Shown here piece after piece: positions 36,256 to 43,679 of a stretch of 43,679 nt of DNA. Position numbers and translations under genes: made by a program. Numbering within the stretch: position 1 is the stretch's first letter; the number at the start of each line of letters is the position of its first letter. This DNA is from an uncultured Lachnospiraceae bacterium (GTDB lineage: Bacteria > Bacillota > Clostridia > Lachnospirales > Lachnospiraceae): contig CALYZQ010000009.1 in the NCBI GenBank assembly GCA_945609985.1, positions 1-43,679 on the forward strand, in the 5' to 3' direction. The notes beneath the pieces were generated by a model. The model searched no databases. It was not told the origin of the DNA and saw nothing but the letters and a program-made list of their open reading frames with translations.

Positions 36256-37173
36256 CTCCACCCGCATCATGTAATAACCGTAATCTCCTGTCCTTACCGG
36301 TTCCTTGGCGCACTCAAAACTTTCAAATCCAAAGAGTACTGCCACTTCTTTTTCCCTATCATAATAATTTCCGGGGACTCCTATGTAGTATACCGGCTGT
36401 CCCTTTTGCTCCATCCTGCACAAAATCAAGTGCCTGTAATTATAATACCCGTGCAAAAGGAAACTATTATTCGCCATCCGGTAATATTTTATCGGTAATA
36501 TTACAAAATCCTCAGGCCCGATGGTCAAATACTCTCTTTCATCTTTAAACGGTGCTATATGGGGATATATTTTCCAAAGTTGCATCCATTTATTCTCAGA
36601 AAGCCCTGCGGAGGCAAAATTCGGCATGGAATTGTCAGATTCGGGCCGAGGCTCTTCCTGACGCGACTCCTCTTCGATTATCTCCTCAAGTTGTACTTCC
36701 TCAGATTGCACTTCTTCCATACACACTTCCTCAGGCTGTGTTTCCACAATTGTTTCCCCGGCAGGCTCTTCTTTCAGCTGCACCTCATTCGCCGGTGTTT
36801 CTTCCCAATGCATTTCCTTAGGCATGTTCTCCTTTATCACTCCGTAAATTTCCCGGCCCGCCGCAATAGGTATCCTGATTCCCAGAAGCTTCTCATACTG
36901 TACTCCCGTTCTCGCCAGATTGCCACATTCCAACCCATAAAGGCATAAAACTCCCCTTCCTCCATCCAGGGTAATTTCCTGCAACAGCACGTCCCCTTCT
37001 CCGGTAACCAGAAACGTTTCTCTTGAAAAGCTATCCGTCGCATGCATTCCGCTTATCTGAATCTGCAGGTCACACCTTCCGTTTCTTGTCTGAAGTTTCA
37101 AAAAACCCGCTCCTTTTACCCTCTCTCCCTCTTCCAGATAATCCAAATACTTTATATGTCTCTCAAACTGCAT
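36250..37173 (-). CDS. Conserved Lachnospiraceae protein of unknown function with Glu-rich linker
   Basis: 307 residues. An N-terminal beta-rich domain (1-110: ERHIKYLDYLEEGERVKGAGFLKL onward, seen as short strands) is joined by a Glu/Pro-rich linker (about 120-185, with several EEVQ/EEVQLEE repeats) to a C-terminal domain with KWMQLWKIYPHIAPF and EYLTIGPEDFVILP. It resembles a Lachnospiraceae-specific family of unknown function; I do not recognise an enzyme. No signal peptide or membrane segment. Its SD (GGGGG) lies inside the 3' arm of the upstream terminator. Confidence 0.75.
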   Translation of the reverse strand: MQFERHIKYLDYLEEGERVKGAGFLKLQTRNGRCDLQIQISGMHATDSFSRETFLVTGEGDVLLQEITLDGGRGVLCLYGLECGNLARTGVQYEKLLGIRIPIAAGREIYGVIKENMPKEMHWEETPANEVQLKEEPAGETIVETQPEEVCMEEVQSEEVQLEEIIEEESRQEEPRPESDNSMPNFASAGLSENKWMQLWKIYPHIAPFKDEREYLTIGPEDFVILPIKYYRMANNSFLLHGYYNYRHLILCRMEQKGQPVYYIGVPGNYYDREKEVAVLFGFESFECAKEPVRTGDYGYYMMRVEL

Positions 37174-37181
37174 AAAAAAAT

Positions 37182-37223
37182 CCCCCTGAACAAGTTTGGC
37201 TTACACCAAATATATTCAAGGGG
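37182..37223 (-). terminator. Terminator after the PucR-like gene, overlapping the next SD
   Basis: On the minus strand CCCCTTGAATATATTTGG (37223-37206) pairs with CCAAACTTGTTCAGGGG (37199-37183) around TGTAAG, followed by seven Ts (37180-37174). The GGGGG of the 3' arm is the only SD for the gene starting at 37173, and the T-run ends at its start codon. Confidence 0.85.
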
Positions 37224-37229
37224 TTGTCC

Positions 37230-38318
37230 TTAATATTCCACAGAATCCAAATATTTCATGTAATTTACTACCATCAGGGCAATTTTAAAGGTAAGCGCAT
37301 CATCAAAGCTGCGCAAATCAAGTCCGGTACTCTTCTGTATCTTTTCGATACGGTATACCAGCGTATTACGGTGCACAAACAGCTGTCTGGAGGTCTCTGA
37401 TACATTTAAATTATTCTCAAAGAACTTATTCAGTGTATTTAATGTCTCCTCATCTAAATCAGTAGGTACATTGTCACCGAATATCTCATCAATGAAAATC
37501 TTACAAAGATTAATAGGGAGCTGATAAATCAGTCTGCCGATTCCGAGGGTACTATAGGCAGCCACATTCTTCTCAACATAGAAAATTTTACCTACATCAA
37601 GGGCCATTTTTGCTTCCTTGTAGGATTTGGATACATCCTTAAGCTCCTGCACCACGGTACCATACGCCACACGCACATTTGCCATGGCTTCTGCATTCAG
37701 CATGTCTACAATGGTCTGCGCCACCTTTTCCAGATTCTCTGCGGAGCTGTCACCGTCCAAAGCCTTAATCAGTATCACACTACTCTCATCCACGGAAGTA
37801 ATGTAATCACCAGCCTGATTGGAAAACATGCCCTTAAGTAGTTCCGTAACAATGCTATCCTTTTCCATATGGGTCTCAATCAAATAGACAACCCTGGGAA
37901 CCGTAGCCTCAATGTGAAGCTTCTTGGCTCTGTTATAAATATCCACCAAAAGAAGGTTGTCTAACAGCAGATTCTGGAAAAAATTATTGCGGTCAAAACG
38001 CTCTTTATAGGCGATTGCCAAGTTATGAATCTGGCATACAGCAATCTTGCCTACCATATACGCATCGTCACCCAGTCCTCTGGCTACCAACACGTAAAGG
38101 AGCTCTCCTTCATCCGAAATCTTCAACAGATGATGCGCACCGATTACCTGACTATCTGCCGGAGAATGGGCAAAAGTTATTATTAATTCACCTGTAATAT
38201 CACATGTATCCATGGTAGAAGCAACCACTACACCGGTCAAATCGTATACGCACAAATCCACCTTGGTAATTGCTCTGAGTTCATCCAGACTGGTCTGTAT
38301 TATCTGATTTGAAATCAT
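37230..38318 (-). CDS. PucR/CdaR-family transcriptional regulator
   Basis: 362 residues. The N-terminal third resembles the sugar-diacid recognition domain of CdaR (ELRAITKVDLCVYDLTGVVVAST). The middle is a GGDEF-like alpha/beta domain, as in PucR proteins. The C-terminal helix-turn-helix (ETLNTLNKFFENNLNVSETSRQLFVHRNTLVYRI, read as several blocks) is the PucR HTH_30 pattern. GGAGGCG precedes the ATG. It follows the ugpC gene by about 110 bases and has its own promoter. Control of sugar use is plausible but not shown. Confidence 0.88.
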   Translation of the reverse strand: MISNQIIQTSLDELRAITKVDLCVYDLTGVVVASTMDTCDITGELIITFAHSPADSQVIGAHHLLKISDEGELLYVLVARGLGDDAYMVGKIAVCQIHNLAIAYKERFDRNNFFQNLLLDNLLLVDIYNRAKKLHIEATVPRVVYLIETHMEKDSIVTELLKGMFSNQAGDYITSVDESSVILIKALDGDSSAENLEKVAQTIVDMLNAEAMANVRVAYGTVVQELKDVSKSYKEAKMALDVGKIFYVEKNVAAYSTLGIGRLIYQLPINLCKIFIDEIFGDNVPTDLDEETLNTLNKFFENNLNVSETSRQLFVHRNTLVYRIEKIQKSTGLDLRSFDDALTFKIALMVVNYMKYLDSVEY

Positions 38319-38361
38319 TTACTTACGCCTCCATATTGCGACTGCTACTTTTACACAACAT

Positions 38362-38390
38362 ATTTTAACAAAAAACTCGATACAAAACAA
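38362..38390 (-). promoter_or_regulatory. Promoter of the PucR-like regulator gene
   Basis: TTGTTT (38390-38385), 17-base spacer, TAAAAT (38367-38362). The -35 is built from the T-run of the ugpC terminator, the same layout as at 27960-27988. Confidence 0.65.
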
Positions 38391-38413
38391 GGGGTACTGT
38401 CTCCAGTACCCCT
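38390..38413 (-). terminator. Terminator of ugpC
   Basis: A perfect 9-bp stem AGGGGTACT/AGTACCCCT with a six-base loop, followed on the minus strand by TTGTTTTG. Confidence 0.85.
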
Positions 38414-38427
38414 CGAATAAGCTCTTA

Positions 38428-39540
38428 TTAGTTGGTAATAATCTGCTCGGTTTCCTTGTCGAATACGTGAATCTTCTCAACATCGAAAGCAAACTTAACA
38501 GTATCGCCAGGTCTTGCAGTTGTACGAGGATCTACTCTTGCAGTCATAGGGAATACATCCAGATCGAAGTACAAGTAAACTTCTGCACCAAGCAACTCGT
38601 ATACCTTGATAGTAGACTCAAATACGCTGTTAGGAGAGTTCTCGATGAACACCTCGGAATCATAAATATCTTCAGGACGAATACCGAAGATAACTTCCTT
38701 CTCGTCATAACCGCCATCGATAAGCTTCTTGGACTTAGCAGGAGGAAGAGGAATGCTCTTGCCTGCGATCTCAAGGCTTGCAACGTCTCCGTTAACCTTA
38801 ACAGTAGCATTTAAGAAGTTCATCTGAGGTGAACCCATGAATCCTGCTACGAACAGGTTCTGAGGCTTGTCATACAGATTCTGAGGGGTATCAACCTGCT
38901 GGATAACACCATCCTTCATAACTACGATTCTGGTACCAAGGGTCATAGCCTCTGTCTGGTCATGTGTAACGTAGATGATGGTAGTTCCCAGTTTCTGATG
39001 TAACTTAGCGATCTCGATACGCATCTGTACACGCAACTTAGCATCCAAGTTAGAAAGAGGCTCATCCATAAGGAATACCTTAGGATTACGAACGATAGCA
39101 CGACCCATAGCAACACGCTGTCTCTGACCACCGGAAAGAGCCTTGGGCTTACGATCAAGGAGGGGAGTTAAGTCAAGAATCTTAGCTGCTTCCTTAACCA
39201 TCTTATCGATCTGATCCTTGGGAACCTTTCTTAATTTCAAACCAAATGCCATATTGTCATATACGGACATATGAGGATACAAAGCGTAGTTCTGGAATAC
39301 CATTGCGATATCTCTATCCTTAGGCTCAACGTCATTAACTACTCTGTCTCCAATCTTCAACTCACCACCGGAAATATCCTCCAAACCAGCGATCATACGA
39401 AGAGTTGTGGTCTTACCGCAACCTGAAGGTCCTACGAAGATGATGAACTCCTTGTCCTGAATCTCCAAGTTGAAGTCCTTAACAGCTTCAAATCCGTTAG
39501 GATAAATCTTGGTGATGTGTTTTAAAGATAAACTTGCCAT
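38428..39540 (-). CDS. ugpC: Sugar ABC transporter ATPase (UgpC/MsmK/MalK type)
   Basis: 370 residues. Walker A GPSGCGKTT (37-45), signature LSGGQRQR (about 134), Walker B VFLMDEPLSNLDAKLR, His in VTHDQTEAMTLG, then a C-terminal TOBE-type regulatory domain. The MDEPLSNLD and the length mark the CUT1 energizing subunit, which in Firmicutes often serves many sugar importers. It has no permease neighbours, while the glgP importer operon at 12374-17788 has no ATPase, so this is its most likely motor. The ATG at 39540 has AAAGGAG upstream. Confidence 0.93.
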   Translation of the reverse strand: MASLSLKHITKIYPNGFEAVKDFNLEIQDKEFIIFVGPSGCGKTTTLRMIAGLEDISGGELKIGDRVVNDVEPKDRDIAMVFQNYALYPHMSVYDNMAFGLKLRKVPKDQIDKMVKEAAKILDLTPLLDRKPKALSGGQRQRVAMGRAIVRNPKVFLMDEPLSNLDAKLRVQMRIEIAKLHQKLGTTIIYVTHDQTEAMTLGTRIVVMKDGVIQQVDTPQNLYDKPQNLFVAGFMGSPQMNFLNATVKVNGDVASLEIAGKSIPLPPAKSKKLIDGGYDEKEVIFGIRPEDIYDSEVFIENSPNSVFESTIKVYELLGAEVYLYFDLDVFPMTARVDPRTTARPGDTVKFAFDVEKIHVFDKETEQIITN

Positions 39541-39782
39541 GATAAAACTCCTTTCAAATAACCATTTCTTTTTCTTTTGATGGCTTTCGCCTCGCAAATC
39601 TTTTTATAGTATAACGAAAAACTCAAAAAACCGCTATGCCACTATTACACAAATATTTTAAATCTCATTGTAAAAATTGCTTATAATCTCGGCATTTTTT
39701 AGCCTAAGTTGACAGGTTGAATAATTTTTGTATATTTTCTTAGTCAAGTTATACAAAAAATGTAACCAGTTACAACTTTTTC
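39541..39782. other. Intergenic region upstream of ugpC
   Basis: This gap ends the metG operon and leads into ugpC. A short hairpin TGTAA/TTACA with six Ts on the minus strand (39774-39755) may be a weak terminator for the DUF624 gene. On the minus strand TATACT at about 39606-39611 is a possible -10 for ugpC without a clear -35. On the plus strand TTGACA (39709-39714), 16 bases, TATATT (39731-39736) looks like a promoter with no gene ahead. Confidence 0.4.
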
Positions 39783-40508
39783 TTAATCATTGTCATCACG
39801 GATGGACTGCAATGCAGGATCAAGTTCATCCTTAAAGATTCTTTCATCCTCTTCATCAGAATCCGTAGCAGGTTCTGCAGGTCCCATTTCCTCCATCACT
39901 CTGTCTTCCAGCTTCTTAAAGAACTTATTGTACAGCTTCGCATGCAAGTACGCCGGCAGCGCAAAACCCAAAAACAGTACAAGGGGAATTACCTGGGGTA
40001 CATACAAAACAAGGAAAATCGGTACCGCACTCAGGATAATATTCAAAATAGCTTTAGGCAGCTGCATAATGCTGACAAACAAAGCATTTTTGATGGTTCT
40101 CGGAACGGTATTTACAAACCTTGCAAGAACAGGATATACAAAACTGGAGGTCAACAGTGCCAAAATGGTAACGATGAAAATCAATACCTGAAGCACAATG
40201 TTTAAGCCTTCTTCTGAAGTATACATAATGAAGAAGTCATATCCCAATATAAAGAACACTACAAGCTGTATCAGCCAGATAACTGTTGCCTGCCCAAAGT
40301 TTTCCTTGAAGGATTTAAAAAAGCCTCTCACCAGATATGTTTCTTCGTTTCTGACCATCTTAAGACACATATAGTGCATGGCAGTGAAGGATGCTCCTGC
40401 CGTAACAATAGGAATACAACAGATAAATGTAAGAACGTTCAACAACATAATATCTGCTACTCTGCTAAGTGCCTGCATTAACGGGCTGTCCAAATTAAAT
40501 AATTTCAT
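39783..40508 (-). CDS. DUF624 (YesL-like) membrane protein
   Basis: 241 residues with about five membrane segments. The N-terminal MKLFNLDSPLMQALSRVADIM and the IPIVTAGASFTAMHY block are diagnostic of DUF624/YesL, a family often found near sugar ABC transporters and ROK or GH genes. The C-terminus is acidic (EEDERIFKDELDP). It lies 28 bases after the GNAT gene with AAGGAAAG before the ATG. Function unknown. Confidence 0.9.
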   Translation of the reverse strand: MKLFNLDSPLMQALSRVADIMLLNVLTFICCIPIVTAGASFTAMHYMCLKMVRNEETYLVRGFFKSFKENFGQATVIWLIQLVVFFILGYDFFIMYTSEEGLNIVLQVLIFIVTILALLTSSFVYPVLARFVNTVPRTIKNALFVSIMQLPKAILNIILSAVPIFLVLYVPQVIPLVLFLGFALPAYLHAKLYNKFFKKLEDRVMEEMGPAEPATDSDEEDERIFKDELDPALQSIRDDND

Positions 40509-40536
40509 ATCTCTTTCCTTTCTTGTGGTAAATCAG

Positions 40537-41034
40537 TTACAATGTTTTTTCCATAAGCGTAACGCGGATGCCGGAAAATTCCTCTTCCCCTCTTACGCTG
40601 CGAAAGCCAAGCCTGTGATAAAAATCAACTGCATAGGGTGCTGCCCTCAGTATCATCTTGCGCTGCCCCATCTCATTTCTTAAGTAATCGCAAAGCCCTG
40701 TTATAAGCGCTCTTCCCACTCCCTTTTTGTGAAACGCCTCCTCCACAAAAAGCAGTGACAGGTAATTTTTGTTCCTGAGGGAGCCCGCGCCGATAACGCG
40801 CTCTCCCGACACGGCTACCATCAACTGATATCTGCCCTGCAGAAACATTTGGTAAAGACCGTCATCCGAAATAAAATCGTAGAAATTACGGATGCCTTCT
40901 TCGGTGTAATCATTACCCTCAAACTTAAGAAAGGTCTCCCAAATCATCAGCATGGCAGGCTTCCATTCTTCTCTTTTTGCCCACCTTATCTCATAGGAAA
41001 ATGTTTCGTCCATATTACTAACAAATTTCTGCAC
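40537..41034 (-). CDS. GNAT family N-acetyltransferase
   Basis: 165 residues. The acetyl-CoA site is HKKGVGRALITGL, and DFYHRLGF forms the usual C-terminal strand pair. The GTG at 41034 overlaps the end of metG by 17 bases and has AAAAGGAG ten bases upstream; the ATG at 41013 lacks an SD, so I keep the GTG. The substrate is unknown. It is translated from the metG transcript. Confidence 0.88.
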   Translation of the reverse strand: MQKFVSNMDETFSYEIRWAKREEWKPAMLMIWETFLKFEGNDYTEEGIRNFYDFISDDGLYQMFLQGRYQLMVAVSGERVIGAGSLRNKNYLSLLFVEEAFHKKGVGRALITGLCDYLRNEMGQRKMILRAAPYAVDFYHRLGFRSVRGEEEFSGIRVTLMEKTL

Positions 41035-42994
41035 CTGCAGGCATCTCCTTTTCAGGTGTCATCAGTGCAAGATTGCCCTCTGCATCCTCTGCACACAAAA
41101 GCATACCCTCGGAAAGCACTCCTGCCAGGGTAGCAGGCTTTAAGTTTACAAGAACCATAACCTTCTTGCCCACCATTTCTTCAGGTGAATAATGTGCCTT
41201 GATGCCGGACACAATCTGGCGCACCCGGCTGCCCACGCGCACCTGACTGCAAAGAAGCTTCTTGGACTTGGGCACTGCTTCACAGGCGATAATCTCACCA
41301 ACCTGGAACTGCAGCTTTGCAAAGTCATCATAGGAAATCTCTTCCTTGGGCTCAATATCAATTACGTTTGCTTCCTCTACAGCTTCCTCAGCTGCCTTTA
41401 CGGATTCTATCATAGCCAGTCTCAGTGCCTCCTCTTTCTCTGCTACCTCTTTCATATCCAAACGTGCAAACAAAATCTCGGGCTGGTCGGTAACCTTATT
41501 GCCGCTCTCATAGAGTCCGAACTTCTCCACCTCGTCAAAGCCGCGAAGCTTTGTGTTCAGCTGTGCCACAATCTTTTCCGCGGTTGCCGGCATAAAGGGT
41601 TCAAGCAGGGATGCTCCGATTACAATACCCTCCACCAGATTGTATAAAACGGTGGAAAGGCGGTCTGCCTTTGCCTCATCCTTTGCAAGTACCCAGGGCT
41701 CCGTCTCATCAATATATTTATTGCAGCGCTTGAAGATGCCGAAAATCTCAGTTAAAGCATCTGCCACACGCAGGGTTGCCATTTTTTCTACTACCTTGGC
41801 ATAGGTGCCTGTAATGGTGCTCTTCAAATCATTGTCAAGGTCTGCATCCTCCGCACCCTTGTCAGCCACAACACCGCCAAAGTATTTGTTGCTCATGGAA
41901 ATGGTACGGTTTACCAGATTACCCAGAGTGTTTGCCAAGTCGGAATTGGAACGCTCTGCAATCAACTCCCAGGTAGCGTTACCGTCGTTTTCATAGGGCA
42001 TCTCGTGAAGCACATAATAACGCACTGCGTCAACGCCGAAGTAATCTACCAAATCGTCCGCATAGATAACATTTCCCTTGGACTTACTCATCTTGTCATT
42101 GTTCATAAGAAGCCAGGGATGACCGAATACCTGCTTGGGCAGTTCCTCGCCAAGAGCCATCAGGAAGATGGGCCAGTAAATGGTATGGAAGCGGATAATA
42201 TCCTTACCGATTAAGTGCAAATCAGCGGGCCAAAGCTTCTTGTACTGCTCTGTGCTGTTGCCCTCTGCATCATAGCCGATACCGGTGATATAATTGGTCA
42301 GTGCATCCAGCCATACATAAACCACGTGTCTGTCATCAAAATCCACGGGAATACCCCACTTAAAGGAGGTACGGGATACACACAAATCCTGAAGTCCGGG
42401 AAGCAGGAAGTTGTTCATCATCTCGTTCTTGCGGGATACAGGCTGAATAAACTCAGGATGCTCGTTGATATGCTTAATCAGCTTATCCGCATATTTGCTC
42501 ATACGGAAGAAGTAAGCCTCCTCCTTGGCAGGCTTTACATCTCTGCCGCAGTCGGGACACTTTCCATCCTTCAGCTGAGACTCAGTCCAGAAGGATTCGC
42601 AGGGCGTACAATACATTCCCTCGTATGCACCCTTGTAAATATCTCCCTGGTCATACAGACGCTTGAAAATCTTCTGCACCTGCTTCTCATGATAATCATC
42701 CGTGGTACGGATAAACTTATCATAGGAAATATTCAAAAGGTCACAAAGTCCTTGGATGGTTCCTGCCACCTTGTCCACGAACTCCTTAGGAGATACACCT
42801 GCATCCTGTGCCTTTAATTCAATCTTCTGTCCATGCTCGTCAGTACCGGTCTGGAAGAATACATCATAGCCCTCCTTGCGCTTAAAGCGGGCAATACTGT
42901 CTGCCAGAACGATTTCGTAATTGTTGCCTATATGGGGCTTGCCGGAGGTATAGGCAATTGCGGTTGTTAAATAATAGTTACCTTTGTTGGTCAT
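41018..42994 (-). CDS. metG: Methionyl-tRNA synthetase with C-terminal tRNA-binding domain
   Basis: 658 residues. HIGN (21-24) and KMSKS (about 305) are the class I catalytic motifs; Cys129, Cys132, Cys146 and Cys149 form the zinc knuckle. The last 110 residues are an EMAP/OB tRNA-binding domain (FQVGEIIACEAVPKSKKLL), which supports dimerisation and tRNA capture. Charging Met onto tRNA is required for translation start. It is under the T-box at 43232-43580, with a palindromic element between the T-box terminator and the start codon. Confidence 0.97.
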   Translation of the reverse strand: MTNKGNYYLTTAIAYTSGKPHIGNNYEIVLADSIARFKRKEGYDVFFQTGTDEHGQKIELKAQDAGVSPKEFVDKVAGTIQGLCDLLNISYDKFIRTTDDYHEKQVQKIFKRLYDQGDIYKGAYEGMYCTPCESFWTESQLKDGKCPDCGRDVKPAKEEAYFFRMSKYADKLIKHINEHPEFIQPVSRKNEMMNNFLLPGLQDLCVSRTSFKWGIPVDFDDRHVVYVWLDALTNYITGIGYDAEGNSTEQYKKLWPADLHLIGKDIIRFHTIYWPIFLMALGEELPKQVFGHPWLLMNNDKMSKSKGNVIYADDLVDYFGVDAVRYYVLHEMPYENDGNATWELIAERSNSDLANTLGNLVNRTISMSNKYFGGVVADKGAEDADLDNDLKSTITGTYAKVVEKMATLRVADALTEIFGIFKRCNKYIDETEPWVLAKDEAKADRLSTVLYNLVEGIVIGASLLEPFMPATAEKIVAQLNTKLRGFDEVEKFGLYESGNKVTDQPEILFARLDMKEVAEKEEALRLAMIESVKAAEEAVEEANVIDIEPKEEISYDDFAKLQFQVGEIIACEAVPKSKKLLCSQVRVGSRVRQIVSGIKAHYSPEEMVGKKVMVLVNLKPATLAGVLSEGMLLCAEDAEGNLALMTPEKEMPAGAEIC

Positions 42995-43037
42995 GTTTGA
43001 CTCCTTTCATGTGGAAAAGCGTTACCTTTTTTAAATT

Positions 43038-43209
43038 CCACGTGACTCAGAGATGCGCAAATACATTTTACACGCACGCTTTCGCTCCGGTTCGAACGTA
43101 ACAGTACTAAGCTCGAGTACGCAATTCTTGCGTACTGACCTCGCTAAGTGCTAACGTTCTCACAGGGCGTGAAAATGTATCAGGCAACCCTTCGTCACTT
43201 ACTCTGTGT
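43038..43209. repeat. Long palindromic element 3 in the metG leader
   Basis: Imperfect arms (ATACATTTTACACGC near 43061-43075 against GCGTGAAAATGTAT near 43168-43181, plus outer parts such as CTCAGAGAT and its partner). The interior, read on the minus strand, carries GCACTTAGCGAGGT (43151-43138), CGCAAGAATTGCG (43132-43120), CGAGCTTAGTAC (43115-43104) and AGCGAAAGCGTGC (43086-43074). The same four blocks occur in element 1 with spacers of 6, 4 and 18 bases against 5, 4 and 17 here. Confidence 0.75.
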
Positions 43210-43231
43210 CAGGCAAACAATTTTCCAATTT

Positions 43232-43580
43232 TAAAAATAAAATCAAAAATGCCTGCCCTCTTAATAAATAAGAAGACAGGCGTATACCCGTGTTACCACT
43301 TCTCTTTATCTGCATCTCGCGGTGCAGACCTTAGGGGGTCTTGGACCCCAACCGCTATAACAGGCGGAACCTGTCGCAGCCTTGCCGCTAACCGCTGGCT
43401 TTGTTATGCCGGGGACATGGGTTCGGTGCGCTGCTCGGAAGCCATCTTCCACTTTTCTTACTTCATTCCTCTCAGCTGTGTGAGGATATCTGCATCATCG
43501 CATGATGTCTGCCCCACCGGAATGTTCTCTGTAAAGCGCGGATAAAGTGTACTCTCTTCGTCACTGCTTTTATCATCTAA
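43232..43580 (-). promoter_or_regulatory. T-box riboswitch (methionine) of metG
   Basis: The T-box sequence GAAGTGGTAACACGG is at 43303-43289. The terminator GCCTGTCTTCT/AAGAGGGCAGGC (43281-43271, 43262-43251) is followed by a T-rich tract. Stem I starts with AGAGA and ends with a specifier loop AATGAAGTAAG, in which ATG (43466-43464) is the Met codon. Uncharged tRNA-Met is expected to stabilise the antiterminator and permit metG transcription. Confidence 0.93.
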
Positions 43581-43587
43581 ATGGTAG

Positions 43588-43615
43588 AGTATCATAGCGA
43601 AGTTTAGTTTGTCAA
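43588..43615 (-). promoter_or_regulatory. Promoter of the metG T-box transcript
   Basis: TTGACA (43615-43610), a 16-base spacer, GATACT (43593-43588), on the minus strand. Left of the window edge nothing else is seen in 43616-43679. Confidence 0.7.
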
Positions 43616-43679
43616 GTGCGATGTGGATAGAGTAAACTTACTGTCAGTTGGAGAATCGCAGAGAGTTCCTGCTCTAGAT

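Noticed and set aside
36552-36948. Plus-strand open frames opposite the Glu-rich linker
   Set aside because: They are antisense readings of the Glu/Gln-rich repeat, with no SD and no recognisable protein.

Overview
The window looks like the chromosome of a motile, anaerobic, low-to-moderate GC Firmicute, most likely a Lachnospiraceae member (Roseburia, Agathobacter or a relative). The reasons are a flagellin with a sigma-28 promoter, PFL-activase-type radical SAM enzymes, an Msm-type sugar ABC transporter paired with glycogen phosphorylase, a T-box in front of metG, a GHKL/LytTR two-component system, and the protein sequence style throughout. The genus is inference; no rRNA gene is present.

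Layout. 1-713: the 5' part of a broken class C group II intron sitting directly behind a terminator. 798-7169: a surface-modification locus with a radical SAM protein, an acyltransferase/DUF4422 fusion, and two CgeB-like glycosyltransferases, one carrying a degenerate DUF4422 domain. 7241-8530: flagellin, with a structured leader that may be controlled by CsrA; the neighbouring glycosyltransferases may modify it. 8764-12051: an Rpn-type nuclease gene, a MATE exporter and an NrdG2-like activase. 12374-17788: an operon for glycogen phosphorylase plus a sugar-binding lipoprotein and two permeases, without its own ATPase; a UgpC/MsmK-type ATPase lies at 38428-39540. 18197-18709: tadA.

18686-34898, all on the minus strand, is the most unusual part. 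A six-gene operon (two MutS-like ATPases, a YczE-like membrane protein, a flavin reductase, a LytTR response regulator and a GHKL histidine kinase) ends at a terminator. It is followed at once by a seven-gene operon: five tandem paralogous lipoproteins that share an invariant Cys/His signature, an ABC ATPase, and a large ABC-2 permease. The membrane half of the histidine kinase resembles the first half of that permease. A perfect 9-bp direct repeat with a 21-bp period lies just upstream of the lipoprotein promoter, where a LytTR activator would be expected to bind. Together this looks like a self-contained envelope sensing and export system of unknown substrate.

35089-36255: a compact SRP RNA followed by a PflX-like radical SAM gene. 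36250-39540: an unknown Lachnospiraceae protein, a PucR/CdaR-like regulator and the shared sugar ATPase. 39783-43580: DUF624 protein, GNAT acetyltransferase and metG behind a methionine T-box. Three long palindromic elements (about 12141, 17929 and 43038) sit in leader or intergenic positions; the first and third share a conserved core with nearly fixed spacing and form a repeat family I cannot name.
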